Program-made: the position numbers and the translations under genes
The notes under the pieces: generated by a model
Told to the model about the DNA's origin: nothing
Database searches by the model: none
The model's input: only the letters and a program-made list of their open reading frames with translations
Part shown: piece after piece, positions 8,980 to 19,058 of the stretch
How the letters are laid out: each line of letters begins with the position of its first letter
Numbering within the stretch: position 1 is the first letter of the stretch
Assembly: GCA_008086245.1 (NCBI GenBank)
Contig: VSIX01000058.1
Span: forward strand, 27,517 to 91,516
Source: Candidatus Mcinerneyibacterium aminivorans
GTDB taxonomy: Bacteria > Macinerneyibacteriota > Macinerneyibacteria > Macinerneyibacteriales > Macinerneyibacteriaceae
Direction of reading: 5' to 3'
Length of the DNA stretch: 64,000 nucleotides

Positions 8980-9742
8980 ATTCTTTAACAAATTTCATGC
9001 ATATTCTTTTCAATCTTCTATCTAATTTATTCAACGAAATTTTAATCATATATTCTGGTATTTTTTTATAAAATGCATGGGAGATTGCCCCTGTTATATT
9101 TGCAATTGTATCAGTATCCCCTCCTATTTTAATAGCTTTTATTATCGAATCCTCAAAATTCTCAGAATTTAAAAAACAATTAAGAGCCTGTGAAACAGTG
9201 AATTGACAGGATACCGAAAACCTATTATTTTCCAGTAAATTTTGATAGCTCTTATCCAGGTTATAGCCATATTTTGAAGAAATTTTATCCTTTATTTTTG
9301 TCTTACTTTTCCCTTTTAAAGCTAAATGTATAGTAAGAGCTACTGCACAGGCACCGGTTATGCCCTCGGGGTGATTATGAGTACATTCAGCAGATCTTTT
9401 TGCCTCTTTTATAACTCTCTTTTCAGATTCAAAAGCAAATCCAACAGGGTTTACTCTCATAGCTGAACCATTCCCCCAGCTGTTATAAGGAGGTTTCATC
9501 TCTTTTGAATCAGCCCAATTTTTAAACCGTTTTCCATATCCCACATTCGGATATAAATTAAAGTATTCTTTAATTTTTGCAGCATAATCCGTTTTAGTTA
9601 AAATCGAATCAGCTACTGCAATTGATAAAACTGTATCATCTGTAAATGTAGATTTTTCAGAAAAAAGTTTCATGTTCTTTTCAATATTTTCTTTAAACTC
9701 ATATGCTGAACCGATTATATCGCCTATTATTGCACCAATCAT
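8963..9742 (-). CDS. ADP-ribosylglycohydrolase family protein (DraG/ARH-like)
   Basis: This 259-residue protein shows the dinuclear-Mg signature of ADP-ribosylglycohydrolases: GAIIGDIIGSAYEF at the N-terminus, FTDDTVLSIAVADS, and the C-terminal GGDTDTIANITGAISHA. Members remove ADP-ribose from proteins, nucleic acids or small molecules. No DraT-like transferase is adjacent, so the substrate is unknown. ATG 9742 has TTAGGAG in front; an in-frame TTG 15 nt upstream overlaps that site. It is the first gene of the 9742-7277 minus operon. Confidence 0.92.
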   Translation of the reverse strand: MIGAIIGDIIGSAYEFKENIEKNMKLFSEKSTFTDDTVLSIAVADSILTKTDYAAKIKEYFNLYPNVGYGKRFKNWADSKEMKPPYNSWGNGSAMRVNPVGFAFESEKRVIKEAKRSAECTHNHPEGITGACAVALTIHLALKGKSKTKIKDKISSKYGYNLDKSYQNLLENNRFSVSCQFTVSQALNCFLNSENFEDSIIKAIKIGGDTDTIANITGAISHAFYKKIPEYMIKISLNKLDRRLKRICMKFVKEYDIRM

Positions 9743-9945
9743 AAATACTCCTAACAAGAATTATAATTCATGATACAAATTATTCAAGTCTATTAAATTC
9801 TCTAATTTTCATAATCAAGTAAAAGTATTCACATATAAATTCTTGAATAGCTCATACAAGCTATAACCCCATAATTGTTTTTTGTTTTATAATATTATTA
9901 TTATTCTCTATTTTTTGCCGATAATTACATATAATATTTTATTTG

Positions 9946-9973
9946 TTGATTTTTATATCCCATATGGTATAAT
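9946..9973 (+). promoter_or_regulatory. promoter for the 9993 TPR gene
   Basis: TTGATT at 9946-9951 and TATAAT at 9968-9973 have a 16-bp spacer. A GAGGTG ribosome site follows at 9980-9985, so the leader is very short. Confidence 0.6.
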
Positions 9974-9992
9974 TTAATTGAGGTGATTTTAA

Positions 9993-11129
9993 ATGAAAAA
10001 AGGTAAGTTAAATTTTAAAAGTCCAATAATTATAAACAATACAGAGTACGAAGTTCGTACATATATCGATAAAAACCAAAATTTAAAATCAGAGCTTAAA
10101 AAAGGAAAAGAAACCCTTGGAGAAAAGAAAATGAAAATAGACAAAGATACCAAGGATGAGGAAGTTTATGACTACGTTGAACAAATTCACGAAAAATTTT
10201 TACATGAACTTTCTACATTAAACGAACTCACACAGCAGGAAGAGGAAAAGAAAAATCTAAAATTATTAAATTTTTTGGGTTCAGTTTTTTATACTAAAGG
10301 ACTTATTAAAGAAGCAAAAAAAATATTCAAGAAAATACTTAAAAGAAAAGATAACTCGGTTGAAGCTTTAAACTATTTAGGGGTTATTTACATGAAAGAG
10401 GGAAACTATCCCCAGGCAATAGACTATCTTAAGCAGGCTTCTACACTTGCTCCTGATTTGATTGAACCTGAATTAAGACTTGTTGAAGCATATTTAAAAC
10501 TCGATTCCCCAAAAAGTATGAAAAAAGTTGAAAAAGAACTTAATAGAATTCTGGAAAATCATCCTGATTACCACTACACATACTGGTATTTATCATTATA
10601 CAATTTAAAAAGGTTAGCCAATGAAAATTACAAGGAAAATGAAGACCTTGATATAGTTTCTAATACCCTGAAATATTTAAAAAAAGCTTATAATCTCGCT
10701 TCGGATTATATTGATAAGGAAATCTTTGAAAAAACTTATGTAGAGGTCAATGGTGGAAACTATGAAAAAGCATTTGACCATGTTCAGTATATTATTGATA
10801 ACTGCAAAAAATCCTTGCTTCATACAGATATAGACAACTTTCATTTAACTTTACTAAAATACAAGAAAAACAAAAATGTTCAAATATTAAAAGAAGGAAT
10901 TAAAAAATTTAAAGAGCTATTAAAAGTTAATCCTAATAAATCACTTTATAATAAAATTGGAATTCTTTATTTCCTTCTGGGCCAGGAATATTTAAATATC
11001 TCTCAGGATAATTTTGAAAAGGCTCTTGAAGAGGATGAAAATTATAATTTTGCAAAATCAAATTTCAATCTTGTCAGAAATTGTACAAGAGATATAGAAT
11101 ATCTACTATTTGATTTTTTAAAACAATAA
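9993..11129 (+). CDS. TPR protein with an N-terminal HVQTE-type domain
   Basis: This 378-residue cytoplasmic protein has no signal peptide. Residues about 12-75 (EYEVRTYIDKNQ, then KGKETLGEKKMKI and YVEQIHEKFLHEL) align by eye with the stand-alone 113-residue protein at 24746-25087, so both carry the same small domain. From about residue 85, TPR helix pairs follow: LLNFLGSVFYTKGLIKEAKK, ALNYLGVIYMKEGNYPQAID, and later weaker copies. It probably serves as a protein-interaction scaffold. It is monocistronic, with a clear promoter, ribosome site and terminator. Confidence 0.75.
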   Translation: MKKGKLNFKSPIIINNTEYEVRTYIDKNQNLKSELKKGKETLGEKKMKIDKDTKDEEVYDYVEQIHEKFLHELSTLNELTQQEEEKKNLKLLNFLGSVFYTKGLIKEAKKIFKKILKRKDNSVEALNYLGVIYMKEGNYPQAIDYLKQASTLAPDLIEPELRLVEAYLKLDSPKSMKKVEKELNRILENHPDYHYTYWYLSLYNLKRLANENYKENEDLDIVSNTLKYLKKAYNLASDYIDKEIFEKTYVEVNGGNYEKAFDHVQYIIDNCKKSLLHTDIDNFHLTLLKYKKNKNVQILKEGIKKFKELLKVNPNKSLYNKIGILYFLLGQEYLNISQDNFEKALEEDENYNFAKSNFNLVRNCTRDIEYLLFDFLKQ

Positions 11130-11136
11130 AACCAAC

Positions 11137-11160
11137 CGGGAAGAATTTAAATTCTTCCCG
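11137..11160. terminator. bidirectional hairpin terminator
   Basis: CGGGAAGAATTT is followed directly by its reverse complement, giving a 24-bp perfect palindrome between the convergent genes that stop at 11129 and 11175. A/T-rich tracts flank both sides, so it could end transcripts in both directions. Confidence 0.7.
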
Positions 11161-11174
11161 ATATTTAAAATCAA

Positions 11175-12944
11175 TTATAATTTTAAAAACTCATTAATTT
11201 CATTTTTAATAAGCTCTAATGAATTTTTCCAGAACTTTTTATTGTTAATATCTATTCCTATAAGTTCGGCAACATTTTCAATTTCCATTTTACCGGTTGC
11301 TTTAAGAAGCTTCTTATATTCAGGTATAAAATCATCCCCTTTTTGCTTATATACAGCATAAACTCCCTTTGCAAATAGCAACCCAAATGTATACGGAAAA
11401 TTGTAGTAATGAAGATCGGGAATATAGTAATGAGGTTTATTTAGCCACATGTAGGGATGAAGATTTTTGTGATCAAGCCCCTGTCCATACGCCTTTTTCT
11501 GGGCTTTTATCATAATATTTTTCAATTCTTCTGCTGATAATATTTCTTCTTTTCTCCTATTTATAACTTCATCTTCAAACAAATATCTTGAGTAAATATC
11601 TACAATGGTCTGTCCATAATTGGTCAGTTGTTTTTCCAGCAAAGCTTTTTTCTCTTCTTTTTTTGATTTGCTTAACATCGCTTCCATTATAATCGTCTCA
11701 CAAAATATCGATGCAGTTTCGGCCAGCGGCATGGGATACGAAGAATTTAATATAGATTCTTCTTTTAATATATGACCGTGATATCCATGCCCCAGTTCAT
11801 GGGCAAGAGTCTTAACATTGCTAAATTCCCCATTAAAATTGGCAAGAATTCTGCTTTCACCAATTGCATGTATATTTGAACAGAAGGCTCCTCCCCTTTT
11901 TCCCTCCCTGGGTTTCGCATCGATCCAGTTATTTTCAAAAGCATATTGTGCAAAATCAGCTAAATCCTGACTAAAATCCTTAAAATTATCTATAATAAAA
12001 TTTTTGGCTTCATCATAATTAAATTTTTTATCAAACCCTTTAATAGAAGCAAATAGATCATAAAATGGCAGCCCTTTTTTATATCCAAGAATTTTTGCCT
12101 TTTTCTGAAAAAACTTTTCAAATTCGGGTAGATAATCTCCTACAGTATCAAACATCAAATCTAATGTCTTTTTTTTGAGCCTTGATTGCTGCAAGGTTTT
12201 ATGCAAAACAGATTTATACCCCTTTAGTTCAGATAAATTGATAATTTCCCCTTTAATTGAATTTAAACAGGCAGCAGCCGATTGTTCGATATTAGCGTAG
12301 GAATCTATTTCTGCCTGGTATGCTTTTTCCCTAATATCAGAGTTAGCATCATGATACATATTTCTTATTACAGGTAGTGGAAGTTCCTTTATCTTTCCCT
12401 GTTTTTCAATTTCTATCATTAAACTAGAAGTAAGCTTCTGATGGAGCCTGTTCCAAGCACTGGATCCTGTATTTTTTAATTTAGCAATTATAAACTCTTC
12501 GTCTTCGGATATTAAATATTCTGCATTTTCTTTCATCTCCATTAGATAAAAGCTGTGTTTTTTTAAAAGTTCTGATTTATTTATAATGTCCTTTAAACTA
12601 TCTATACCATCAAGCCATTTTTTAAATCTTACTTCTGATTTTGTAATTTTAATTTGCCTTTTATTTATTATCTCAGTAAAATTTAATGCTTTTGTATTAT
12701 CTGTTTCAACGCTTAAGGTTAGCCTGCAAAATGATTTTAACTTTGTTAATAGTTTTCTATATCTAATTTGATGTTTAATAAATTCTTCAATTTTTGTTTT
12801 TTTGTTATCATAATCCTTTAATTTTTTTGCAGTCCAGTTATTAATTTCAGTTATTTTTTTTTCAAATTTCTTCATATCAGATTCAAAATTATTATCTTCA
12901 AAGGAACTGTATAAACTTTTCAAACTCCATTTCATTTTATCCAT
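11175..12944 (-). CDS. pepF: oligoendopeptidase F (M3B metallopeptidase)
   Basis: PepF degrades short cytoplasmic peptides. This 589-residue protein has the thermolysin-like zinc motif H382-E-L-G-H386 (HELGHGYHGH) with the downstream Glu in PMPLAETASIFCETI, and the typical C-terminal YNFPYTFGLLFAKGVYAVY. ATG 12944 sits 4 nt after GGGAGGT; an in-frame start further upstream has no ribosome site. It is convergent with the TPR gene and divergent from the YihY-like gene. Confidence 0.93.
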   Translation of the reverse strand: MDKMKWSLKSLYSSFEDNNFESDMKKFEKKITEINNWTAKKLKDYDNKKTKIEEFIKHQIRYRKLLTKLKSFCRLTLSVETDNTKALNFTEIINKRQIKITKSEVRFKKWLDGIDSLKDIINKSELLKKHSFYLMEMKENAEYLISEDEEFIIAKLKNTGSSAWNRLHQKLTSSLMIEIEKQGKIKELPLPVIRNMYHDANSDIREKAYQAEIDSYANIEQSAAACLNSIKGEIINLSELKGYKSVLHKTLQQSRLKKKTLDLMFDTVGDYLPEFEKFFQKKAKILGYKKGLPFYDLFASIKGFDKKFNYDEAKNFIIDNFKDFSQDLADFAQYAFENNWIDAKPREGKRGGAFCSNIHAIGESRILANFNGEFSNVKTLAHELGHGYHGHILKEESILNSSYPMPLAETASIFCETIIMEAMLSKSKKEEKKALLEKQLTNYGQTIVDIYSRYLFEDEVINRRKEEILSAEELKNIMIKAQKKAYGQGLDHKNLHPYMWLNKPHYYIPDLHYYNFPYTFGLLFAKGVYAVYKQKGDDFIPEYKKLLKATGKMEIENVAELIGIDINNKKFWKNSLELIKNEINEFLKL

Positions 12945-13056
12945 AGATACCTCCCTGTATTCTTCCTTTAGTATAAACAAATTTATTAAAAACTAAATAA
13001 TTTTCTATTCTTTTGGCTTTTATTATAATAATTTTTTGTTATTATTGATTTAGATT

Positions 13057-13923
13057 ATGAAAAATATTTTTGTAATTAAGATATTAATAAATTCATTCAG
13101 TGATTTTAGAAAGGATGAGGGAAACATTCTTGCTACTTCTATATCTTTTAACTTTATACTCTCCTCAATTCCATTTACCGTGCTTCTCGGTTCTCTAATG
13201 GGATATTTTTTCGAATATTTCCAAAAAACTCAAAACATCAGTACCAAAGAATCCTCAGTAATCATACTGGAGTATATTAAAAATATCTTTCCTATGGTAA
13301 AAGAAGAAGCTTTACTGCAGCTATTTAACATCCAAAACTACAAATTGCCATTAAGCATAATTGGTATTATCGGTTTAATTTTTACATCTACTCTTTTATT
13401 TGAAGCAATTAAATATTCCTTTTTAAAAATACTTAATTCAGCAGATACGCACTTTTTAATTACCAGGCTGGTAGGATTTTTGATAATTTTTATAATAATA
13501 CTCATAAGTTTTTTTCTGGAAAATTTTTTATCACTTTTTATCATAGAACTAAAAACCTATTTAGAAAACATATCTTTTTTAAACTGGATCTTAGAAACCT
13601 TTGAGGTATATGGCTTTGTTATTTCACTTGGTGTTACAATTATTTTCAGTTTTACTTTGTATTATACTTTTATCAGAATTTTTGCAAGATACAAAAGTTA
13701 CACTTTTAAAACTATTCTAATGGGCAGTTTCTTTTTTTCAATAATATGGAATCTATTTAAAAATATATATACAATCTATCTCTCTAAAGTAAGTTATTTA
13801 AATTTAATATACGGTTCCTTTACTTCACTTGTAATAATATTTATCTGGGTATATTTTACAACGACTCTGTTTCTGTTCTCCTTAGAACTGATAAAAAATA
13901 TACATAAAGAAATTGATTACTAA
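13057..13923 (+). CDS. YihY/BrkB-family inner-membrane protein
   Basis: This 288-residue protein has about six transmembrane segments and the family's hallmarks: an N-terminal TSISFNFILSSIPFTVLLGS region and the C-terminal YGSFTSLVIIFIWVYFTTTLFL. The family was once misnamed ribonuclease BN; its function is unclear. No convincing ribosome site precedes the ATG. It overlaps the convergent mfd stop by 4 bp. Confidence 0.88.
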   Translation: MKNIFVIKILINSFSDFRKDEGNILATSISFNFILSSIPFTVLLGSLMGYFFEYFQKTQNISTKESSVIILEYIKNIFPMVKEEALLQLFNIQNYKLPLSIIGIIGLIFTSTLLFEAIKYSFLKILNSADTHFLITRLVGFLIIFIIILISFFLENFLSLFIIELKTYLENISFLNWILETFEVYGFVISLGVTIIFSFTLYYTFIRIFARYKSYTFKTILMGSFFFSIIWNLFKNIYTIYLSKVSYLNLIYGSFTSLVIIFIWVYFTTTLFLFSLELIKNIHKEIDY

Positions 13924-16900
13924 AGTTTTGTTTCAATTTGAATAAACTTCAAAAACTCATTAATCAGTTTGATTAAATTATCACTTTTTATTTTTAAATT
14001 TAATTTTAACTGCTCTGTTCCATCAAATTCAATATTTTTATTGTAATTTTCAATAAGCTTAAAAAGGTTTTCTATTTCAAAATTTTCTACAAATTTAATT
14101 TCCAAATATGACCCTTCTTTTTCAATCGATTTTATCCCCTTCTCAATCATTTTTAATCTGGTTTTTGATATCTCAAAAAGTTTTAATACCTCTTCCGGCA
14201 TGAATCCGAAACGGTCCTGCATATGTGACTTGATTTTCTCCAGCTCTTTTTCATTATTCGCATCGTAGATCTTTTTGTAAAATTCAATTTTAATACTGCC
14301 CTTTTTAATATAGAAATCTGGAATATACGCATCTTCTCCAATATCCAAATTTACTTCTATTTTTTCTTTTATTTCTTCACCCTTTAACTCGGCTATGGTT
14401 TGTTTTAACAATCTCATATACAGTTGATAACCAATCATATTCATATAACCACTCTGCTGCTGGCCAATAATATTTCCGGCTCCTCTTATTTCGAGATCCC
14501 TCATGGAAATTTCATAGCCGGCTCCCAGATGTTCATAATTAAGAAGTGCATTTATTCTTTCCTTTGCTATTTGGCTTATATTATTAGGAACTATTAAATA
14601 TGAATATGCCTGTAATTCTCTTCTCCCAACACGACCCCTCAGCTGGTAAAGCTGACTTAAACCAAAATGATGAGCTTTATTTATAATAATTGTATTGACA
14701 TTCGATATATCTATACCATTCTCTATTATAGTTGTAGAAACAAGCACATCTATTTCAGAATCCATAAATTTTAAAATTTTACTTTCAATTTTTTTGGAAC
14801 TCATCTGCCCGTGAATATGTGAAACATTTATTTCATCAGACACTATTTCTTCAATGTTCTTTCTAATTTCTTTGATATCTTTCACTCTATTATGTATAAA
14901 ATAAACCTGGCCGTTTCTGGAATATTCCCTATAAATAATTTCACTTAAAAGCTCCTCATCAAATGATATTGCCTTTGTTTTTACAGGATGGCGATTTTTG
15001 GGGGGCGTCTCCAATCTGCTTAAATCCATTATTCCAACCAAAGACATATATAAAGTTCGCGGAATAGGTGTTGCCGTTAGTGTCAACATATCTATGTTTT
15101 TATATTCTAATTTCAATTTTTCCTTCTGCATAACCCCGAATCTCTGCTCTTCATCAATAATCAACAGCCCTATATCATTATATTTGATTTTACTGCTTAA
15201 AACCTTATGGGTTCCTATTACAATATCTATTAAACCTTCTTTTATTTTCTTCTTTATTTTTTTAGTTTCAGATTTTTTTACCAATCGTGACAGCATAGCT
15301 ATATCAACAGGATATTCTATCATCCTATCCTTAAATGTCTTGTAATGCTGAATAGCAAGCACAGTTGTAGGAGCCAGAACAACAACCTGTTTTCCATCCT
15401 GAACAGCCTTAAAAGCAGCCCGCATTGCTACTTCAGTTTTACCAAACCCCACATCCCCACAAAGCAATCTTTCCATTACTTTTTCTGATTCCATATCCTC
15501 TTTTATTTCCTTTATAGCTCTTAATTGATCTCTTGTAGGCTCATGGGGAAAACTTTCCTCAAAATTTTTCTGCCATTTAGTATCTTTTGAAAATTTATAT
15601 CCTTCTCTCATCTGCCTTTCAGCCTGGAGCTTTAAAAGATTTATGGCAAAATCTCTTACCTTGTTTTTTACTTTGGCTTTTGTTTTTTTCCAGAGATTAT
15701 CACTTAATGAGTTTATACGAACATGTTCTTTGTCCCCTATATACTTTTCTACCTTATCAAGATGATTAACGGGAACATAAATTTTAGAATCGTCTTTATA
15801 TTCTATTAAAACATAGTCCCCCCTTTTACCCGCAATAACTTCATTTTCTACACCACGGTAAACACCGATTCCATAATCAATATGTACAATTAAATCACCC
15901 TTGTTTATATCTTTGATTATGCTTCCATGTTCATTATATCCTTTAGCATATTCAATGTTTTTCTGTTCATAAGACTTCCCAAGAATTTCACTCTCGGAGA
16001 TATAAACCCTCTTGTTTACTTTATCGAGATAGCTGCCGGAAAAAGAATCAATGATAAATTTACAGTTTTTTGTATCTGTTAAAAAATTTTCTTTAAAATT
16101 TTGTTTTTGAGCCTTGTTATCAAAATAATATATTATTTCATAATTCTTTTGTTTCCATAAATCCATTTGCTGAATCAGCTTTTTGTCCGATATATTTTTT
16201 TCAAGTCTACGAAAACTATCATTCTCTTTTACAAATTTTGTATTTTTTACCCTCTTTTGATCAATTTTATCAAAAAAGAATTTTCTAATTTTTTCTTCAT
16301 CATTTTCAACATTATTTATAACCTCAAGCATATCCTGGAAAACATCTTTTATGGGTTTATTTCCGATTCTTAATACTTCCCATTCTTCATCCAGCAAATC
16401 CAGTATTGAGTTATAATTATCATAAATTAGAGGATAATCCTTATTTATCCCATCGTATGTCTCGTTTTCCATAAATTCTAAAACTGGAATATCAGAATTC
16501 ATCATTCTATCAAAATCTAAATGCTCACCAAAAATTATTTCTTTTAAGGGAACAATTACCAAATTATGCACATTTTCAATTGTTAATTGAGTTTCCGGAT
16601 TAAATTTTTTAATCGTTTCAATTTCTCTATCATAAAAAACTACCCGGTAGGGAAATTCTTCATCAGAAATGTATATATCAACTATTTCTCCCCGTACTGC
16701 ATACTGTCCGGGATATCTAACTTCATAGCTTCTTTCATAACCCATACGGGTTAACTTTTTTATAAATTCCTCATGTTCAATAATAACATTTTTCTTTAGT
16801 TTTAAATAATATTTTTCATAAACCTCCATGGGCCCTATTTTTTGAAAAATTCCAACAACTGTACTAAACAAAGAATTAATATTATTATTCTTAACCTTAT

Positions 16901-17108
16901 AGAGAGTTTTAAATCTTTCAGCAGCTTTTTCGATATCTGAATAAAAAGGTTCAAACGGCAAAAGCTCCCAGGGAGCAAAGATATCAGATGCCTTAATAAT
17001 ATCAGACATAACAAAGGCATCATCAATATCATCAAAGATTACACAGTGTTTTTTATCGGAGTTATCTATATAATTTTTTAAATGACCATAACTAACAAAT
17101 TGCTTCAT
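13920..17108 (-). CDS. mfd: transcription-repair coupling factor
   Basis: Mfd removes RNA polymerase stalled at DNA lesions and recruits UvrA. This 1062-residue protein has the UvrB-like N-terminal module, the CarD/RID polymerase-binding domain (GDLIVHIDYGIGVYRGVE, YVPVNHLDKVEKY), and an SF2 translocase with Walker A GDVGFGKT (551-558), DEEQ, and the RecG-like TRG region (QLYQLRGRVGR). The C-terminal UvrA-masking domain is present (TRLKMIEKGIKSI). It is slightly shorter than the usual ~1150 residues. It is the last gene of the long operon running from 23807. In Bacillus, mfd follows pth; here the two are 25 kb apart. Confidence 0.96.
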   Translation of the reverse strand: MKQFVSYGHLKNYIDNSDKKHCVIFDDIDDAFVMSDIIKASDIFAPWELLPFEPFYSDIEKAAERFKTLYKVKNNNINSLFSTVVGIFQKIGPMEVYEKYYLKLKKNVIIEHEEFIKKLTRMGYERSYEVRYPGQYAVRGEIVDIYISDEEFPYRVVFYDREIETIKKFNPETQLTIENVHNLVIVPLKEIIFGEHLDFDRMMNSDIPVLEFMENETYDGINKDYPLIYDNYNSILDLLDEEWEVLRIGNKPIKDVFQDMLEVINNVENDEEKIRKFFFDKIDQKRVKNTKFVKENDSFRRLEKNISDKKLIQQMDLWKQKNYEIIYYFDNKAQKQNFKENFLTDTKNCKFIIDSFSGSYLDKVNKRVYISESEILGKSYEQKNIEYAKGYNEHGSIIKDINKGDLIVHIDYGIGVYRGVENEVIAGKRGDYVLIEYKDDSKIYVPVNHLDKVEKYIGDKEHVRINSLSDNLWKKTKAKVKNKVRDFAINLLKLQAERQMREGYKFSKDTKWQKNFEESFPHEPTRDQLRAIKEIKEDMESEKVMERLLCGDVGFGKTEVAMRAAFKAVQDGKQVVVLAPTTVLAIQHYKTFKDRMIEYPVDIAMLSRLVKKSETKKIKKKIKEGLIDIVIGTHKVLSSKIKYNDIGLLIIDEEQRFGVMQKEKLKLEYKNIDMLTLTATPIPRTLYMSLVGIMDLSRLETPPKNRHPVKTKAISFDEELLSEIIYREYSRNGQVYFIHNRVKDIKEIRKNIEEIVSDEINVSHIHGQMSSKKIESKILKFMDSEIDVLVSTTIIENGIDISNVNTIIINKAHHFGLSQLYQLRGRVGRRELQAYSYLIVPNNISQIAKERINALLNYEHLGAGYEISMRDLEIRGAGNIIGQQQSGYMNMIGYQLYMRLLKQTIAELKGEEIKEKIEVNLDIGEDAYIPDFYIKKGSIKIEFYKKIYDANNEKELEKIKSHMQDRFGFMPEEVLKLFEISKTRLKMIEKGIKSIEKEGSYLEIKFVENFEIENLFKLIENYNKNIEFDGTEQLKLNLKIKSDNLIKLINEFLKFIQIETKL

Positions 17109-17127
17109 TTAATACTTTTGCAAATCG

Positions 17128-17373
17128 CTACATATAATCAATAATATCTTCTGACCATTCGGAATCATCAGTCCCCGGTTCGGGCATTCCATCTGGCAAC
17201 ATATTATCGGGGACATAATCCATATTATGATCTTCTGTAATCTTTTTTACTACACATTGTTCAAAATTACCATTACAAAAACGATTTACAAACCCTTCAA
17301 GAAGAGTTTTATCATCTATATTTTGATATTTTTCATAAAATTTACACTGATCTAAAAGCGGGCATTCAGCCAT
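17128..17373 (-). CDS. small Cys-rich protein (putative metal-binding)
   Basis: This 81-residue acidic protein has four Cys in the pattern CPLLDQC near the N-terminus, then FCNGNFEQC about 25 residues later, and ends with a VPDNMLPDGMPEP segment. I recall similar Cx5C...YCxGxxxxC...VPxxLxP proteins, alone or attached to signalling domains, in Deltaproteobacteria, but the family has no function I can name. The Cys spacing would fit a metal or Fe-S site. The AAAGGAGGT ribosome site is strong, and the gene sits between the acyl-CoA synthetase and mfd genes. Confidence 0.7.
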   Translation of the reverse strand: MAECPLLDQCKFYEKYQNIDDKTLLEGFVNRFCNGNFEQCVVKKITEDHNMDYVPDNMLPDGMPEPGTDDSEWSEDIIDYM

Positions 17374-17387
17374 TTTAACCTCCTTTA

Positions 17388-19058
17388 TTATACTTTCCTC
17401 TTATCTTCCATAAATAAATATCTTTTAATTTTTCTTGTGGAAGTCTTTGGAAATTCTTCTTTTCTTAACTTTATGTTCCTAATTCGTTTATAACCGGCCA
17501 TCAATTTATTCATCTCATTGATTTCATCTTTAAGAACATCATAAATATACTCATCGGTAATCTCCTGCTGCTCATTTTGCTGGGCTAAAACATCAAATTC
17601 TTCATAGTTTGGATATATAATAGCTTCAGGTTCCCCATCTCCTATTACTAATACTTCTTCAATAAAATCACTTTCCAGTAATTTTTCTTCAATCTCTTCG
17701 GGATAAATATTTTTACCTCCCTTAGAAACGATAACATTCTTTAATCTTCCCTTGATATACAGTTTTTCATCTTTGAGATATCCGAAATCTCCTGTGTAGA
17801 ACCAGCCCCGTTTAAGAACTTCTTTTGTCTTTTTTTTCTCTTTATAATATCCTTTCATAATATTTGGTCCTCTGGCCACAATTTCTCCAATGCCACTATC
17901 ATCTGGATTATAAATTCTGATTTTAATATTTTCAAGGGGGCTTCCCACAGAACAAAAATCAATATCTTTGGGGCTAACACATGATAAAACAGGAGCGGTT
18001 TCTGTCAGGCCATATCCCTGTAAAATTGGGACCCCCATTAAATAAAAGAATTTAGATATATATGGAGGTAGTGCAGCTCCACCGGAAACAAAAAATTTAA
18101 CATTTTCAAATCCAATCTTTTTTAAAATCGGTTTAAATATAAATTTTGTACCATTTAATGACTTATCAAATTTTCTTTTTATTTTTCCTATAAAGAAAAG
18201 CAGCTTAATAAAGAATCTCTTCAATTTACTCATTTTTTTTATTTTTCGATTTATACTATTATATATTTTTTCAAAAATTAGAGGGACCCCAATCATTTTT
18301 GTAATAGAAGCTTCCTTCATAGTCTTAATTATATCCCGGCTTGTTAAAGAAGGAGAGAATACCAGGGTAGACCCGCTATAAATGTTTGTCAGAAAACCGG
18401 CAGTAAGTTCATAAGCATGATTTACAGGTAAAAATGATAGGAAATTATCTTCCGGATATATTTTTAATCTTTTTTCGATATCTGTAATATTGCTTATAAT
18501 ATTATTATGGGTTAAAATAACCCCCTTTGTTTTTCCCGTTGTCCCAGAGGTGTATAAATATACTGCTTCTTCATTTCTTTTTATTTCTCCTAAAGGAAAT
18601 TCTTCATTTGTTTTATCCATGAGATCATAAATATTATTTTTTGAGTTGTAATCCAGGATAAACATTTCATTCAAAAACTCTAAATCTTCTTCAATTTCTT
18701 CTATCAATGTAGCATACTTTTCATCAAGAAATAGAGCTTTAAGTTCAGAATCATTTAAGATATGTTTGATTTCATTTTGCTCAAGGAGTCTATCAATCGG
18801 AATGGTAATAAATCCCTGAAGCTGAATTGCAAAAAAAGCTATACTCCATTCAGGAGAGTTTCTTCCCATAATTCCTATTTTATCCCCTTTTTTATACCCT
18901 TTCCTAATCAAATAATTTGATAGTTTTCTGCTATAATACAAAATATCATCAAATGTATACTCATCATATGTATTGGAATTTTTTCTTTTTATTTTCAATG
19001 CAACATTATCGCCATATTTCTCAGCAGAATTAATAATTATATCTCTTAAAGACTTCAT
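17388..19058 (-). CDS. AMP-forming acyl-CoA synthetase (long-chain fatty acid-CoA ligase-like)
   Basis: The enzyme activates a fatty acid via acyl-AMP to acyl-CoA. This 556-residue ANL-superfamily protein has the P-loop-like YTSGTTGKTKGVILTHNN, the GYGLTETAP motif, the hinge TGDFGYLKDEKLYIKGR, and the C-terminal catalytic Lys in KTSTRKIKRYLF. The pattern is closest to FadD/long-chain ligases; substrate length cannot be read from the sequence. Its start overlaps the STAS gene stop (ATGA), so it is coupled to the partner-switching genes. Possible membrane-lipid turnover role. Confidence 0.9.
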   Translation of the reverse strand: MKSLRDIIINSAEKYGDNVALKIKRKNSNTYDEYTFDDILYYSRKLSNYLIRKGYKKGDKIGIMGRNSPEWSIAFFAIQLQGFITIPIDRLLEQNEIKHILNDSELKALFLDEKYATLIEEIEEDLEFLNEMFILDYNSKNNIYDLMDKTNEEFPLGEIKRNEEAVYLYTSGTTGKTKGVILTHNNIISNITDIEKRLKIYPEDNFLSFLPVNHAYELTAGFLTNIYSGSTLVFSPSLTSRDIIKTMKEASITKMIGVPLIFEKIYNSINRKIKKMSKLKRFFIKLLFFIGKIKRKFDKSLNGTKFIFKPILKKIGFENVKFFVSGGAALPPYISKFFYLMGVPILQGYGLTETAPVLSCVSPKDIDFCSVGSPLENIKIRIYNPDDSGIGEIVARGPNIMKGYYKEKKKTKEVLKRGWFYTGDFGYLKDEKLYIKGRLKNVIVSKGGKNIYPEEIEEKLLESDFIEEVLVIGDGEPEAIIYPNYEEFDVLAQQNEQQEITDEYIYDVLKDEINEMNKLMAGYKRIRNIKLRKEEFPKTSTRKIKRYLFMEDKRKV

